Source of the DNA: Chloroflexota bacterium
GTDB lineage: Bacteria > Chloroflexota > Dehalococcoidia > UBA3495
Length of the DNA: 6,451 nucleotides
NCBI GenBank assembly: GCA_022571575.1
Contig: JACZXN010000103.1
Coordinates: 1-6,451 of the forward strand
Direction of reading: 5' to 3'
The translations under genes and the position numbers were made by a program. Positions 1-5,965 of this stretch are shown piece after piece. The first letter of the stretch is position 1; each line of letters begins with the position of its first letter. Below the pieces are notes generated by a model. That model was not told the DNA's origin. It worked only from the letters and a program-made list of their open reading frames with translations, and did no database searches.

Positions 1-341
1 CCCCCCGCAACGTCGACGATGCCGGAGTCGACCACCACGAGCGTGAGTTGATACTCGCCGTCGCCGCCGGTGAGCAAATTCAGGTTTTCGAGTTGCCAGG
101 TAATTCCCCCGTCGGGCGTCGACAGCGACAGGCTTGAAAGATCCTCGATCTGTCGCGCTCCCGTACCGTCGTTAACCGTGAGAAAAAGGTCGGACGTGTC
201 GAATCCGCTGACCGCTTGGCTGAACTCGCCCGGCAATTGTGTGCCGGCGTTTCCGGCGCCCACGACCGCAGCGAAGGCAGGCTGACCCGGGCTCATCGAC
301 ACAAGCTCCATCACTGCACGCTCGAGATCTTCAATCCTCAT
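1..341 (-). CDS. Partial Ig/cadherin-like domain protein (5' part, runs off left edge)
   Basis: The reading frame is open from an ATG at 341 to the window edge (113 codons) with no stop. An AAGGAG Shine-Dalgarno lies at 357-352, ten bases before the start. From about residue 43 the protein (FSQAVSGFDTSDLFL...LSTPDGGITWQLENL, then GEYQLTLVVVDSGIVDVAGG at the edge) matches the pattern of Ig/cadherin-like beta-sandwich repeats in large secreted or surface proteins of planctomycete type, which usually read FSEPVTGFD.SDL ... ITWTLGNL ... GTYTLTL...SGI.DAAGN. This is pattern recognition, not a search. Such domains are normally structural or adhesive and exported. Oddly, no signal peptide is seen: the N-terminus (MRIEDLERAVMELV) is charged, and the first strand of the domain seems to be missing or replaced. 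The frame may therefore be the truncated start of a decayed gene, or a small protein of unknown role. Confidence is good for the frame, moderate for the domain, and no function is assigned. Confidence 0.6.
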   Translation of the reverse strand, partial: MRIEDLERAVMELVSMSPGQPAFAAVVGAGNAGTQLPGEFSQAVSGFDTSDLFLTVNDGTGARQIEDLSSLSLSTPDGGITWQLENLNLLTGGDGEYQLTLVVVDSGIVDVAG

Positions 342-401
342 GATCCTGCATCTCCTTCTGTTGTCCTGTCCGCATTACGAAACTGCGCGCCCACGGGCGG
401 T

Positions 402-430
402 ATGCTATGGGACGATGCACACAGCTACAA
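402..430 (-). promoter_or_regulatory. Weak sigma70-like promoter candidate for the left-edge gene
   Basis: On the minus strand a TTGTAG box (430-425) is separated by 17 bases from TAGCAT (407-402), about 60 bases upstream of the ATG at 341. The boxes match the consensus at only 3/6 and 4/6 positions. The spacing and position suit the left-edge gene, but the match could be chance. Apart from this, bases 342-479 show two short palindromes (ATGGCCAT at 441-448 and TTACGTAA at 448-455) and no recognisable gene. Confidence 0.25.
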
Positions 431-479
431 CAGTAGGATTATGGCCATTACGTAAGTAGAAACCCCTAGAGAGAAGGAC

Positions 480-657
480 GGGCGCTGCGTATGGGCCGAA
501 GCGGGCGCCATGTTTGGCGCTGACCGCCGTGTTCACGGGCTGGAGAACATAGGGGTGGCCGGCGCTTCGGTCAGGCCCAACTTGGTGCGGGCCAACACAA
601 ACTCGACCACTATTAATGATTGGCGAGCGGGTGGCCGACTGGATGAAAGAGGGGTAG
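480..657 (+). pseudogene. Remnant of a GMC-family FAD oxidoreductase, C-terminal end
   Basis: The plus strand encodes the hallmark C-terminal block of glucose-methanol-choline oxidoreductases, broken across frames. The frame from 510 reads RRVHGLENIGVAGASV, then RPNLVRANTNSTTI, ending at 614. One extra base (A at 615 or 616) then shifts the frame, and the new frame reads MIGERVADWMKEG followed by TAG at 655-657. Joined, this matches the family pattern RVHG.ENL.V.DASV.P....NTN.TTIMI.E..AD. Upstream, TGC at 486 and ATGGGC at 491 look like the family's GTCRMG motif with one base lost. The usual Asp of V-x-D-A-S is Gly here. The catalytic His expected just before GTC is not seen, and no more of the roughly 500-residue protein is present upstream. 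At least two frame breaks plus massive 5' truncation indicate a non-functional relic. Active GMC enzymes oxidise alcohols, sugars or choline with FAD; this fragment cannot. It lies between the left-edge gene and the 3' end of the metallohydrolase. Confidence 0.75.
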
Positions 658-680
658 GTCTACCGGCTAAAGCGGCGTGG

Positions 681-1808
681 TTACAGACCGTCGATAAACG
701 CTGAGAACAAAGTTGACCCTTCCCAGCGGACCAGGGCGCCGGGTCCCAGGCCGTTGCTCCACACACTGCCGTTGGCGGGGTCCGCGATGGTGGACACGTC
801 CCCCGATTCCTGCATCAACTCTATGTGGCTCATCACCTCGGTGAAGGCCGAGAAGAAGTTCTGCTCTTCCAACTCCCGGTCGGAGAAATACTTTCTGGTG
901 AGAGAGACCAGGTCCATGGGGCCGGCCTTCATCACCTCGGTCAACTCGTGGCACCGGTTCCGGTGGTGCTCCACGATCTCCGTGGCCCGCTCCACCCCGA
1001 TGGGGTTGAAGATGCCCTTGTGAAAGGCCCGGTGGGCCGGCAGCACGGTGATGTCGCCCTCCAATTCCGCCATGCGCTTCAGCGACGTGAGCAGGACTTT
1101 TAACCCGTAGATATCGTTGGCCTCCCGGTAGGCGGCCGGCAGGGTCGACTGAAAGCTGTTATAGCTCATCGCCACCGACGGATGGGGCGTGATCAAGGGC
1201 AGGATGTGGTCTCCCGAAAACAGCACCTGCTCGAACAGGATGCACAGTTCGTCGGGTGAGTGGCCGGGCGTGTAGTAGAAGGTGAACCCGCCCGCCTGGA
1301 GCCCGTCGGTCACCGGGTGGTCCAGGGTCAACCGGCGGTTAAGTTCGTGGTGCTCTTTCACCCGCGCCATGGTGTCGGAGGTCTCGAAGGCCTCGAACCC
1401 CTGGACGTCCCGCCGCCAGCCTATCTCCATCTCCAACCGGTCGGCCCGCAGCATGGAGCCGTAGATCTCGTGGGCCCAGATCTCGGCGCCGCTCTTTTGG
1501 ACCACCGGCAGGCAGCTTCCGTCGTGGTCCATGTGGCCGTGGGTGACCACGATGCGGTCCACCGCGGTCAGGGAATGTCCCAGTTGTTCCAGCCCCTGTT
1601 CCAGATAACTCACCGACCCGTGACAACCCGGGTCAACCAGCGTCAGATCGTCGCCCTCAACCACGTAGCACCAGGTCGGCCCCAGGGTCGTTTCCCACGA
1701 CTGGGGCACCCCGATGGCGTTGATCACGGCCCCGGTGGGTGAGGTGTATTTTATGAGAGTTCCGTTTCCTGAATCGTCGCCTCGTTTGATTATCTCAGCT
1801 TCTAGCAT
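681..1808 (-). CDS. MBL-fold metallo-hydrolase (LACTB2/glyoxalase II-like)
   Basis: This 375-residue protein is a metallo-beta-lactamase-fold hydrolase, probably cytoplasmic since no signal peptide is visible. The core at about residues 20-265 carries the metal-binding set: THGHMDHDG (H90, H92, D94, H95), TPGHSPDE (H183), SGDHILP (D200) and LPAHRAFH (H259). These correspond to the two-metal ligands of glyoxalase II and LACTB2 enzymes, so the active site looks intact. Residues from about 270 form the helical, winged-helix-like C-terminal region common in LACTB2-type members. The family hydrolyses thioesters, phosphodiesters, lactones or RNA; the substrate cannot be read from sequence. The start at 1808 is preceded by AGGA five bases upstream. 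A small upstream ATG (1830-1828) overlaps it out of frame and stops quickly. The gene is divergent from aspartate dehydrogenase across a 165-base spacer with a nested dyad. No clear terminator follows the stop at 681; transcription would run antisense into the GMC remnant. Confidence 0.9.
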   Translation of the reverse strand: MLEAEIIKRGDDSGNGTLIKYTSPTGAVINAIGVPQSWETTLGPTWCYVVEGDDLTLVDPGCHGSVSYLEQGLEQLGHSLTAVDRIVVTHGHMDHDGSCLPVVQKSGAEIWAHEIYGSMLRADRLEMEIGWRRDVQGFEAFETSDTMARVKEHHELNRRLTLDHPVTDGLQAGGFTFYYTPGHSPDELCILFEQVLFSGDHILPLITPHPSVAMSYNSFQSTLPAAYREANDIYGLKVLLTSLKRMAELEGDITVLPAHRAFHKGIFNPIGVERATEIVEHHRNRCHELTEVMKAGPMDLVSLTRKYFSDRELEEQNFFSAFTEVMSHIELMQESGDVSTIADPANGSVWSNGLGPGALVRWEGSTLFSAFIDGL

Positions 1809-1850
1809 CGGTTCCTGTTTTGAGTTTCATAGCCCCCGAGGGTTGCGGAA

Positions 1851-1906
1851 GCCGGTCCGTGCGTTGATCCATGCCAGAACGGGCATGGCGAAAAGGGTGG
1901 ACCGGC
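1851..1906. repeat. Nested co-axial inverted repeat in the divergent spacer
   Basis: Outer arms GCCGGTCC (1851-1858) and GGACCGGC (1899-1906) are perfect 8-base inverted repeats. Inner arms CCATGCC (1869-1875) and GGCATGG (1882-1888) are perfect 7-base inverted repeats. Both pairs share the same axis (1878.5), with ten unpaired-looking bases on each side between them. The element lies between the starts of the metallohydrolase (1808) and aspartate dehydrogenase (1974). It could be a two-tier operator for a dimeric or tetrameric regulator serving both genes, or an RNA hairpin in a leader. No T-run follows on either strand, so a terminator is unlikely. No convincing -35/-10 pair was found in this spacer. 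Confidence 0.6.
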
Positions 1907-1973
1907 GCGGTAATCGGGGCCCTGGGAATGGTAACATCTTGTCTGCGAGATAAAAAGCTGAGGTGATGAAGTC

Positions 1974-2777
1974 ATGGCCCAGTCGATAGGAATCGTTGGA
2001 TGTGGGTCCATCGGCCAGTCCCTGCTGCGGGCGGCCGACTCCGGCCAATTGAACGTGCCGGTGGCCGGCGTGACCAGCCGGGACGAGCACCGGGCCCATG
2101 AGTTCCTCGGCACCCTGGATACCCCGCCTCCCTACCTGGACCGTCAGGAGCTCATCTCCCGGTCCGACCTGTTGGTTGAGACGGCGGGCGGCCACGTCGT
2201 CGCCGACCTGGCCAAGGAGACCTTCGCCGCGGGGAAAGACCTGATGGTCATCAGCATCGGCGCCCTGTTGGACAATCCCGGCATCATCGAGGAAGCGCGG
2301 GCAACGGGTTGCCGCCTGTTGGCCCCGTCCGGCGCGATAGCGGGCCTGGACGGGATAAAATCGGCCTGCGCCGGCCAGGTGGACCATGTGACCATGGTGT
2401 CCCGCAAGCCGCCCATGAGCCTGGAGGGCGCGCCGCATCTGGTGGAGAACGGCATCAGCCTAGAGGGGCTGGAAGAGGAACTGGAGGTCTTCTCCGGGAC
2501 TGCCCGGGAGGCGGTGAAGGGATTCCCGGCGAACCTGAACGTCTCGGCCGCCGTCAGCCTGGCGGGGTTGGGCCCCGACAAGACCCAGGTCAAGATGGTG
2601 GCCGTGCCCGGACTGGAACGCAATTGTCACGATATAGAGGTCGTGGGCGAATTCGGGGTGCTGAGGATACACATCGAGAACATCCCCTCGGAGAACCCGC
2701 GCACCGGCCGCCTGACCGCCCTGTCCATCATCCGGTCGGTGCAGGACGCGGTGGACCCCTTCCGCATCGGCACCTAG
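1974..2777 (+). CDS. nadX: L-aspartate dehydrogenase
   Basis: This 267-residue protein belongs to the NAD(P)-dependent aspartate dehydrogenase family (TM1643/NadX type). It should interconvert L-aspartate and iminoaspartate (then oxaloacetate plus ammonia); in NAD-synthesising organisms iminoaspartate feeds quinolinate synthase. The N-terminal Rossmann domain begins with GIVGCGSIG (nucleotide loop G9-x-G11-x-x-G14). Family blocks follow: ISIGALLD (about 94-100), LAPSGAIAGLDGI (116-128), FPANLNVSAAVSLAGLG (184-200), RNCHDIEV (216-223) and HIENIPSENPRTGRL (233-247). H219 lies 48 residues from the C-terminus, the same spacing as the reported catalytic His of the 241-residue T. maritima enzyme, so the active site appears intact. 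The ATG at 1974 is preceded by GAGGTGA (1960-1966), seven bases away. No nadA or nadC lies beside it, so an anabolic NAD role is not shown; a nitrogen or aspartate role is equally possible. It is monocistronic, ending at a terminator shared with glutamine synthetase. Confidence 0.9.
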   Translation: MAQSIGIVGCGSIGQSLLRAADSGQLNVPVAGVTSRDEHRAHEFLGTLDTPPPYLDRQELISRSDLLVETAGGHVVADLAKETFAAGKDLMVISIGALLDNPGIIEEARATGCRLLAPSGAIAGLDGIKSACAGQVDHVTMVSRKPPMSLEGAPHLVENGISLEGLEEELEVFSGTAREAVKGFPANLNVSAAVSLAGLGPDKTQVKMVAVPGLERNCHDIEVVGEFGVLRIHIENIPSENPRTGRLTALSIIRSVQDAVDPFRIGT

Positions 2778-2804
2778 CTCCGGCCGGAGACAGCGGAGGG
2801 TTAC

Positions 2805-2846
2805 AAAAGGGACCCGCTCCTGTTGTGCAGGAGCGGGTCCTTTTTT
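2805..2846. terminator. Bidirectional Rho-independent terminator between convergent genes
   Basis: A perfect 13-base-pair stem, GGACCCGCTCCTG (2810-2822) and CAGGAGCGGGTCC (2828-2840), encloses a five-base loop TTGTG. Six T residues (2841-2846) follow on the plus strand, serving aspartate dehydrogenase. The AAAA at 2805-2808 gives a U-run on the minus strand, serving glutamine synthetase, whose stop lies at 2874-2876. Confidence 0.93.
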
Positions 2847-2873
2847 GTTGGTTAACTGGTCACCGGCTACCCG

Positions 2874-3878
2874 TCACTCTCCGATGGCGGCTCCGCAGAC
2901 GGTGTCCATGATGAGCCGGGTCACCACGTAGGGGTCGCAGTTTGCGTTGGGACGGCGGTCTTCTATGTAGCCCTTTCGGTCCCGGGCCACCTGCCAGGGG
3001 ATCCTGACCGACGCGCCGCGGTCGGAGACACCCCACCTGAACTCCTTGTAGGACAATGTCTCGTGTTCCCCGGTCAACCGCTCTTCGATCCGGTCTCCGT
3101 AGTTGGCGATGTGAAGTTCGGCCTTGGTTCCCAAGGCCTCCGCGGCGGCGATACAGGCGTCGTAGTCGTTCCTCATCTGGACGGTGGAGAAATTGCAGTG
3201 GGCGCCGGCCCCGTTCCAGTCGCCCCTGACCGGCTTGGGGTCGAGGGTGGCGCTGACGTTGAATTGCTCGCCGATCCGGTAGAGCAGCCACCGGGCCACC
3301 CAGAGGTGGTCGGCCACGGCGGGAGTACCGATGGCGCCGATCTGGAATTCCCATTGACCGGGCATGACCTCTCCGTTGATCCCGACAATGGCCAATCCGG
3401 CATGCATGCAGGCGTCAAGGTGGGCCTCCACGATGGGGCGTCCGAATACCTCATCGGAGCCCACACCGCAGTAATAACCTCCCTGAGGAGCGGGGAACCC
3501 ATTGTCCGGCCAGCCCAGGGGCTTGAGGCCGTCGAAGTAGGTGTATTCCTGCTCGATCCCGAACCACATGTCCATCGCGGCGTACTTCTCGGATGACGCT
3601 AAACAGGCGGCCCTGGTGTTGGAGGGATGGGGACTCATGTCGGTGAGGAGGACCTCGCACAGCACCAGCTTGTTGTCATCCCCGCGTATGGGGTCGGGGC
3701 AGATGAAAACCGGATTCAGAACACAGTCGGAATTCTCTCCGGTGGCCTGGTTGGTGCTGGAACCGTCGAAGGCCCAGATGGGCGGCTCCTCGCCGTTGGG
3801 AATCACTTTTCCCTTGGAACGCAGCTTGGCGGTGGGTTTTTGCCCATCAACCCAGATGTACTCAGCCTTGTAACTCAT
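2874..3878 (-). CDS. glnII: Glutamine synthetase, type II (eukaryotic-type)
   Basis: This 334-residue protein is a GSII enzyme, catalysing ATP-dependent synthesis of glutamine from glutamate and ammonia in the cytoplasm. Length and motifs fit GSII (about 330-370 residues) rather than the longer GSI: AEYIWVDG (6-12), WAFDGSSTNQA (35-45), WFGIEQEYTYFD (105-116, metal-binding E109 and E111), NGFPAPQGGYYCGVG (126-140), INGEVMPGQWEFQIG (167-181), NGAGAHCNFS (222-231, ATP/metal His H227), WGVSDRGASVRIP (282-294) and EDRRPNANCDPY (306-317). All expected catalytic blocks are present. The start is placed at 3878 (MSYKAEYIW) because GGAG sits five bases upstream and family proteins begin here; an in-frame ATG at 3941 would add 21 unconserved residues. 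A sigma70-like promoter lies at 3973-4002, giving a leader of roughly 90 bases. The gene is convergent with aspartate dehydrogenase and divergent from the thiamine enzyme. GSII in bacteria is usually nitrogen-regulated, but no known nitrogen-regulator site was recognised. Confidence 0.95.
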   Translation of the reverse strand: MSYKAEYIWVDGQKPTAKLRSKGKVIPNGEEPPIWAFDGSSTNQATGENSDCVLNPVFICPDPIRGDDNKLVLCEVLLTDMSPHPSNTRAACLASSEKYAAMDMWFGIEQEYTYFDGLKPLGWPDNGFPAPQGGYYCGVGSDEVFGRPIVEAHLDACMHAGLAIVGINGEVMPGQWEFQIGAIGTPAVADHLWVARWLLYRIGEQFNVSATLDPKPVRGDWNGAGAHCNFSTVQMRNDYDACIAAAEALGTKAELHIANYGDRIEERLTGEHETLSYKEFRWGVSDRGASVRIPWQVARDRKGYIEDRRPNANCDPYVVTRLIMDTVCGAAIGE

Positions 3879-3936
3879 AATTCTCCGTCCTCTATTCGTT
3901 GGCCCCGCCAGATTCCTATTCAGGGACACGAGGCCA

Positions 3937-3969
3937 CCCACGCGGCACTTCCCGCATCTGCTCCGTGGG
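3937..3969. repeat. Inverted repeat over the predicted glutamine synthetase transcription start
   Basis: CCCACG (3937-3942) and CGTGGG (3964-3969) are perfect six-base arms separated by 21 bases. They lie just downstream of the predicted -10 box (3973-3978), so they would cover about +1 to +30 of the transcript. This position suits a repressor operator or a 5' end RNA stem. The arms are short and the loop is long, so chance is possible. Confidence 0.3.
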
Positions 3970-3972
3970 CGA

Positions 3973-4002
3973 ACTATAACGAGAATCCGCGGACCGGGTC
4001 AA
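3973..4002 (-). promoter_or_regulatory. Sigma70-type promoter for glutamine synthetase
   Basis: On the minus strand a TTGACC -35 box (4002-3997, 5/6) is followed after 18 bases by a TATAGT -10 box (3978-3973, 5/6). The start of transcription would be near 3966, about 88 bases upstream of the glutamine synthetase ATG at 3878. This is the best promoter match for a protein gene in the window. Confidence 0.7.
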
Positions 4003-4080
4003 ATCGCCGGGAGACCACGGTCCCGAGATAGATTCCAACGCCAGGTTTCCCCCAAGCCGGGTGTTTTCGACCGGGCGCCT

Positions 4081-4112
4081 TCTAGTTGTATTCCCAGTGC
4101 CGCTCGACTAGA
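4081..4112. repeat. Inverted repeat upstream of the thiamine enzyme
   Basis: TCTAGT (4081-4086) and ACTAGA (4107-4112) are perfect arms, extended inward by one wobble and one G-C pair (4087-4088 with 4105-4106). The loop is 16 bases. The right arm overlaps the weak -10 candidate TAGAGT, so the dyad could be an operator; it may also be chance. Confidence 0.3.
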
Positions 4113-4176
4113 GTAACACCTGTTTGTTTCAACTATGTAAACTCGGCGGCCGGACCGGGTGAGGGCCATGCATCGT

Positions 4177-4188
4177 GCCTCATGAGGC
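4177..4188. repeat. Perfect 12-base palindrome GCCTCATGAGGC
   Basis: This self-complementary 12-mer lies 52 bases upstream of the thiamine-enzyme start. It is flanked by two direct copies of TCGTGCC (4173-4179 and 4191-4197), the first overlapping its left end. GAGG at 4161-4164 could pair with CCTC at 4178-4181 as an alternative hairpin. It may be a regulator binding site or part of a leader structure; no function is shown. Confidence 0.4.
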
Positions 4189-4200
4189 CGTCGTGCCGCC

Positions 4201-4225
4201 AAGTTAAATCAATAAGTTAAATCAA
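4201..4225 (+). repeat. Tandem direct repeat AAGTTAAATCAA x2
   Basis: Two identical 12-mers, 4201-4212 and 4214-4225, are separated by a single T (period 13). They sit immediately before the Shine-Dalgarno of the thiamine enzyme. The AT-rich patch stands out against GC-rich surroundings. It may be a slippage duplication, an unstructured translation-enhancing leader, or paired half-sites for a regulator. Confidence 0.6.
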
Positions 4226-4240
4226 CCGGAGGATCGACCG

Positions 4241-5896
4241 ATGACTATCGACGTGGCCACTGGCATCGCGCGCATACTCAAGCAGGAGGGTGTGGAATGG
4301 GTCTCCACCTTCCCGGTATGTAAGGTGAACAACGCCCTGGGCCGAGAGGGCATGCCCTTGGTGATGATGCGGGATGACCGCTATGCCGTCGCCCTGGCCG
4401 ACGCCTTCTCCCGGATAACGGCCGGCACGAAGAACGGTGTCGTCACGTTTCAAGGGGGGGTGAACGCCGCCGGTCTCCAGGTGGCCTACGCCGGGATGGC
4501 CCAGGCCTTCGAAGACGGCTCTCCCGTCCTGTGCATCACCGACGGCATCTCCATCGGCGACACCCAGAATAGCCAGTTCGACGTGACCTCCAGCTTGAAA
4601 TCGGTGTCCAAGTGGTACGGTCACCTGGACAAACCGGAGCGGCTGCCAGAGTTCATGCGGCGCGCCTTCACCATGCTCCGCACCGGCCGGCCCGGACCCG
4701 TGGTGATAGCGATTCCCGACGCCGACGCCCAGTACGATGAAACGGCGGACCCGTACATCCCGGTGAAGGGCTGGAAGTCGGTTCCAGACCCGGCGGACGT
4801 TACCGCGGCCGTTGAGCTGCTTCTGAAAGCCGAGAATCCGCTGATCTACGCCGGCGAAGGCGTCATCTATGCCGGCGCTTCCGCGGAGCTGCGATCCTTT
4901 GCCGAGTTGGTGAACGCTCCGGTGATCACCACCCTGAAGGCCATGGGGGTATTTCCAGGGGACCACCCATTGTTCGTCGGGGTCCGCGGGGAGCAGGTCA
5001 ACCATTATCTGAACAGATGCGACCTGGTGCTGGCGGTGGGTTCCAGCCTGTCTCCGGGCCGCTTCAGCCACGGCATCCCCAATGCGGTGAACAAGACCAT
5101 CATCCATTGCAACATAGACGAATTGCATGTGAACAAGGTCTACCCCACCGCGCAGGCGCTGATCGGCGACGCCCGCCTCACCCTGCAGGCGTTGACGGCC
5201 GAACTTTCCGCCAAGACGTCCGGCAATGGAAGGCCCGCCGGCAACGTGGCGTCGGAGGTCAAGTCGGCCCGCGATTCCGCCATGGTCAAATACCGTGAGG
5301 CCATGGCCTCAACCGACAAGCCCATCAACCCCTACAAGGTCTATGCCGGGCTGATGGAAGCGCTGGACCCCCACAACTCCTTCGTCACCCATGAATCGGG
5401 GAACACCCGGGACCAACTGAGCACGGTGTACGACACGCTGGTGCCCCGGGGTTTCCTGGGGTGGGGCAACGTATCTTCCCTGGGGTTCAGCCTGGCCGCG
5501 ACCATCGCGGCCAAGCTGGCTTTCCCTCAGAAACAATGTGTCGCGGTCACCGGTGAAGCCGGGCTGGGTTACATGATGGGCAACTTGGAGGTCCCGCTGC
5601 GGCAGAAGATGGGAATCACGGTGGTCCACGTGAGCAACGGTGGGTTCGCCGGGTACGGCCCCGGTTTCTGGGGCGACGGCCACGACCCGTTCACCCATAA
5701 GGTGCTGGGGTACGACGAAGTCGATATGTCGAAGGTCATCGGGGAATTGGGCTATCACACCGAGCGGGTAACCGAGCCGTCGGAAGTGGTCCTGGCCCTG
5801 AAGCGCGCCTTCTCCGCCAACGAGTCCGGCCAGCCGGCCTACATAGAGTTCATCTGCAGCCAATTCCCGGTCTACGGCGGTTGGGTGAGCAGATAA
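4241..5896 (+). CDS. Divergent thiamine-diphosphate-dependent enzyme
   Basis: This 551-residue protein has the three-domain layout of the acetolactate synthase/pyruvate oxidase superfamily: N-terminal pyrimidine-binding domain (about 1-170; RYAVALADAFSRITAG, VVTFQGGVNAAGLQ, RTGRPGPVVIAIPDAD), central domain (about 185-320; AENPLIYAGEGVIYAGA, VLAVGSSLS) and C-terminal diphosphate-binding domain (about 375-545). These cytoplasmic enzymes make or break C-C bonds next to a carbonyl; the substrate cannot be named. Key positions are altered. The N-terminal catalytic Glu (HE or TER in relatives) aligns with D46 in RDDR. The metal-binding GDG is GEA (438-440). The NN pair ending that motif has a single Asn (S465-N466-G467). 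Asp and Glu could still serve conservatively, but activity is not certain. The ATG at 4241 is preceded by GGAGGA (4228-4233), seven bases away. The gene stands alone, divergent from glutamine synthetase; no hairpin terminator was seen after its stop. It is not a confident ilvB, so no symbol is given. Confidence 0.85.
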   Translation: MTIDVATGIARILKQEGVEWVSTFPVCKVNNALGREGMPLVMMRDDRYAVALADAFSRITAGTKNGVVTFQGGVNAAGLQVAYAGMAQAFEDGSPVLCITDGISIGDTQNSQFDVTSSLKSVSKWYGHLDKPERLPEFMRRAFTMLRTGRPGPVVIAIPDADAQYDETADPYIPVKGWKSVPDPADVTAAVELLLKAENPLIYAGEGVIYAGASAELRSFAELVNAPVITTLKAMGVFPGDHPLFVGVRGEQVNHYLNRCDLVLAVGSSLSPGRFSHGIPNAVNKTIIHCNIDELHVNKVYPTAQALIGDARLTLQALTAELSAKTSGNGRPAGNVASEVKSARDSAMVKYREAMASTDKPINPYKVYAGLMEALDPHNSFVTHESGNTRDQLSTVYDTLVPRGFLGWGNVSSLGFSLAATIAAKLAFPQKQCVAVTGEAGLGYMMGNLEVPLRQKMGITVVHVSNGGFAGYGPGFWGDGHDPFTHKVLGYDEVDMSKVIGELGYHTERVTEPSEVVLALKRAFSANESGQPAYIEFICSQFPVYGGWVSR

Positions 5897-5965
5897 CGGG
5901 AACTTCAGGAGCGCAAACCGGACTGGGAGGTTGGAGGTCCGAGAGGGAGTGGAAGGGCTGGGGAA

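Larger units (their letters stand above)
4003..4240. other. Rest of the 362-base divergent spacer, no gene
   Basis: The spacer between glutamine synthetase and the thiamine enzyme spans 3879-4240. This part has stops in the frames checked and no protein-like pattern. It contains a weak plus-strand promoter candidate, TTGTAT (4086-4091), 17 bases, TAGAGT (4109-4114), matching 3/6 and 4/6. It also holds the small dyads and the tandem 12-mer listed separately, and GGCGGC/GCCGCC arms at 4145-4150 and 4195-4200. No thiamine (TPP) riboswitch motif was recognised. The thiamine enzyme must be transcribed from within this spacer, but its promoter is uncertain. Confidence 0.5.

Noticed and set aside
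1260..1742. Plus-strand 160-codon open frame opposite the metallohydrolase
   Set aside because: It is an antisense shadow; the minus frame carries all metal-binding motifs of the MBL family.
3879..3941. Upstream in-frame ATG (3941) as the start of glutamine synthetase
   Set aside because: It would add 21 residues not expected in the family, overlaps the predicted leader, and the ATG at 3878 has a well-placed GGAG and the typical MSYKAEYIW start.
4003..4240. Thiamine (TPP) riboswitch before the thiamine enzyme
   Set aside because: The conserved CUGAGA and partner elements of the riboswitch are not recognisable, and the gene uses rather than makes the cofactor.
4217..5128. Minus-strand 303-codon open frame opposite the thiamine enzyme
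   Set aside because: It is an antisense shadow of a GC-rich gene; the plus frame has recognisable domains and a strong ribosome site.
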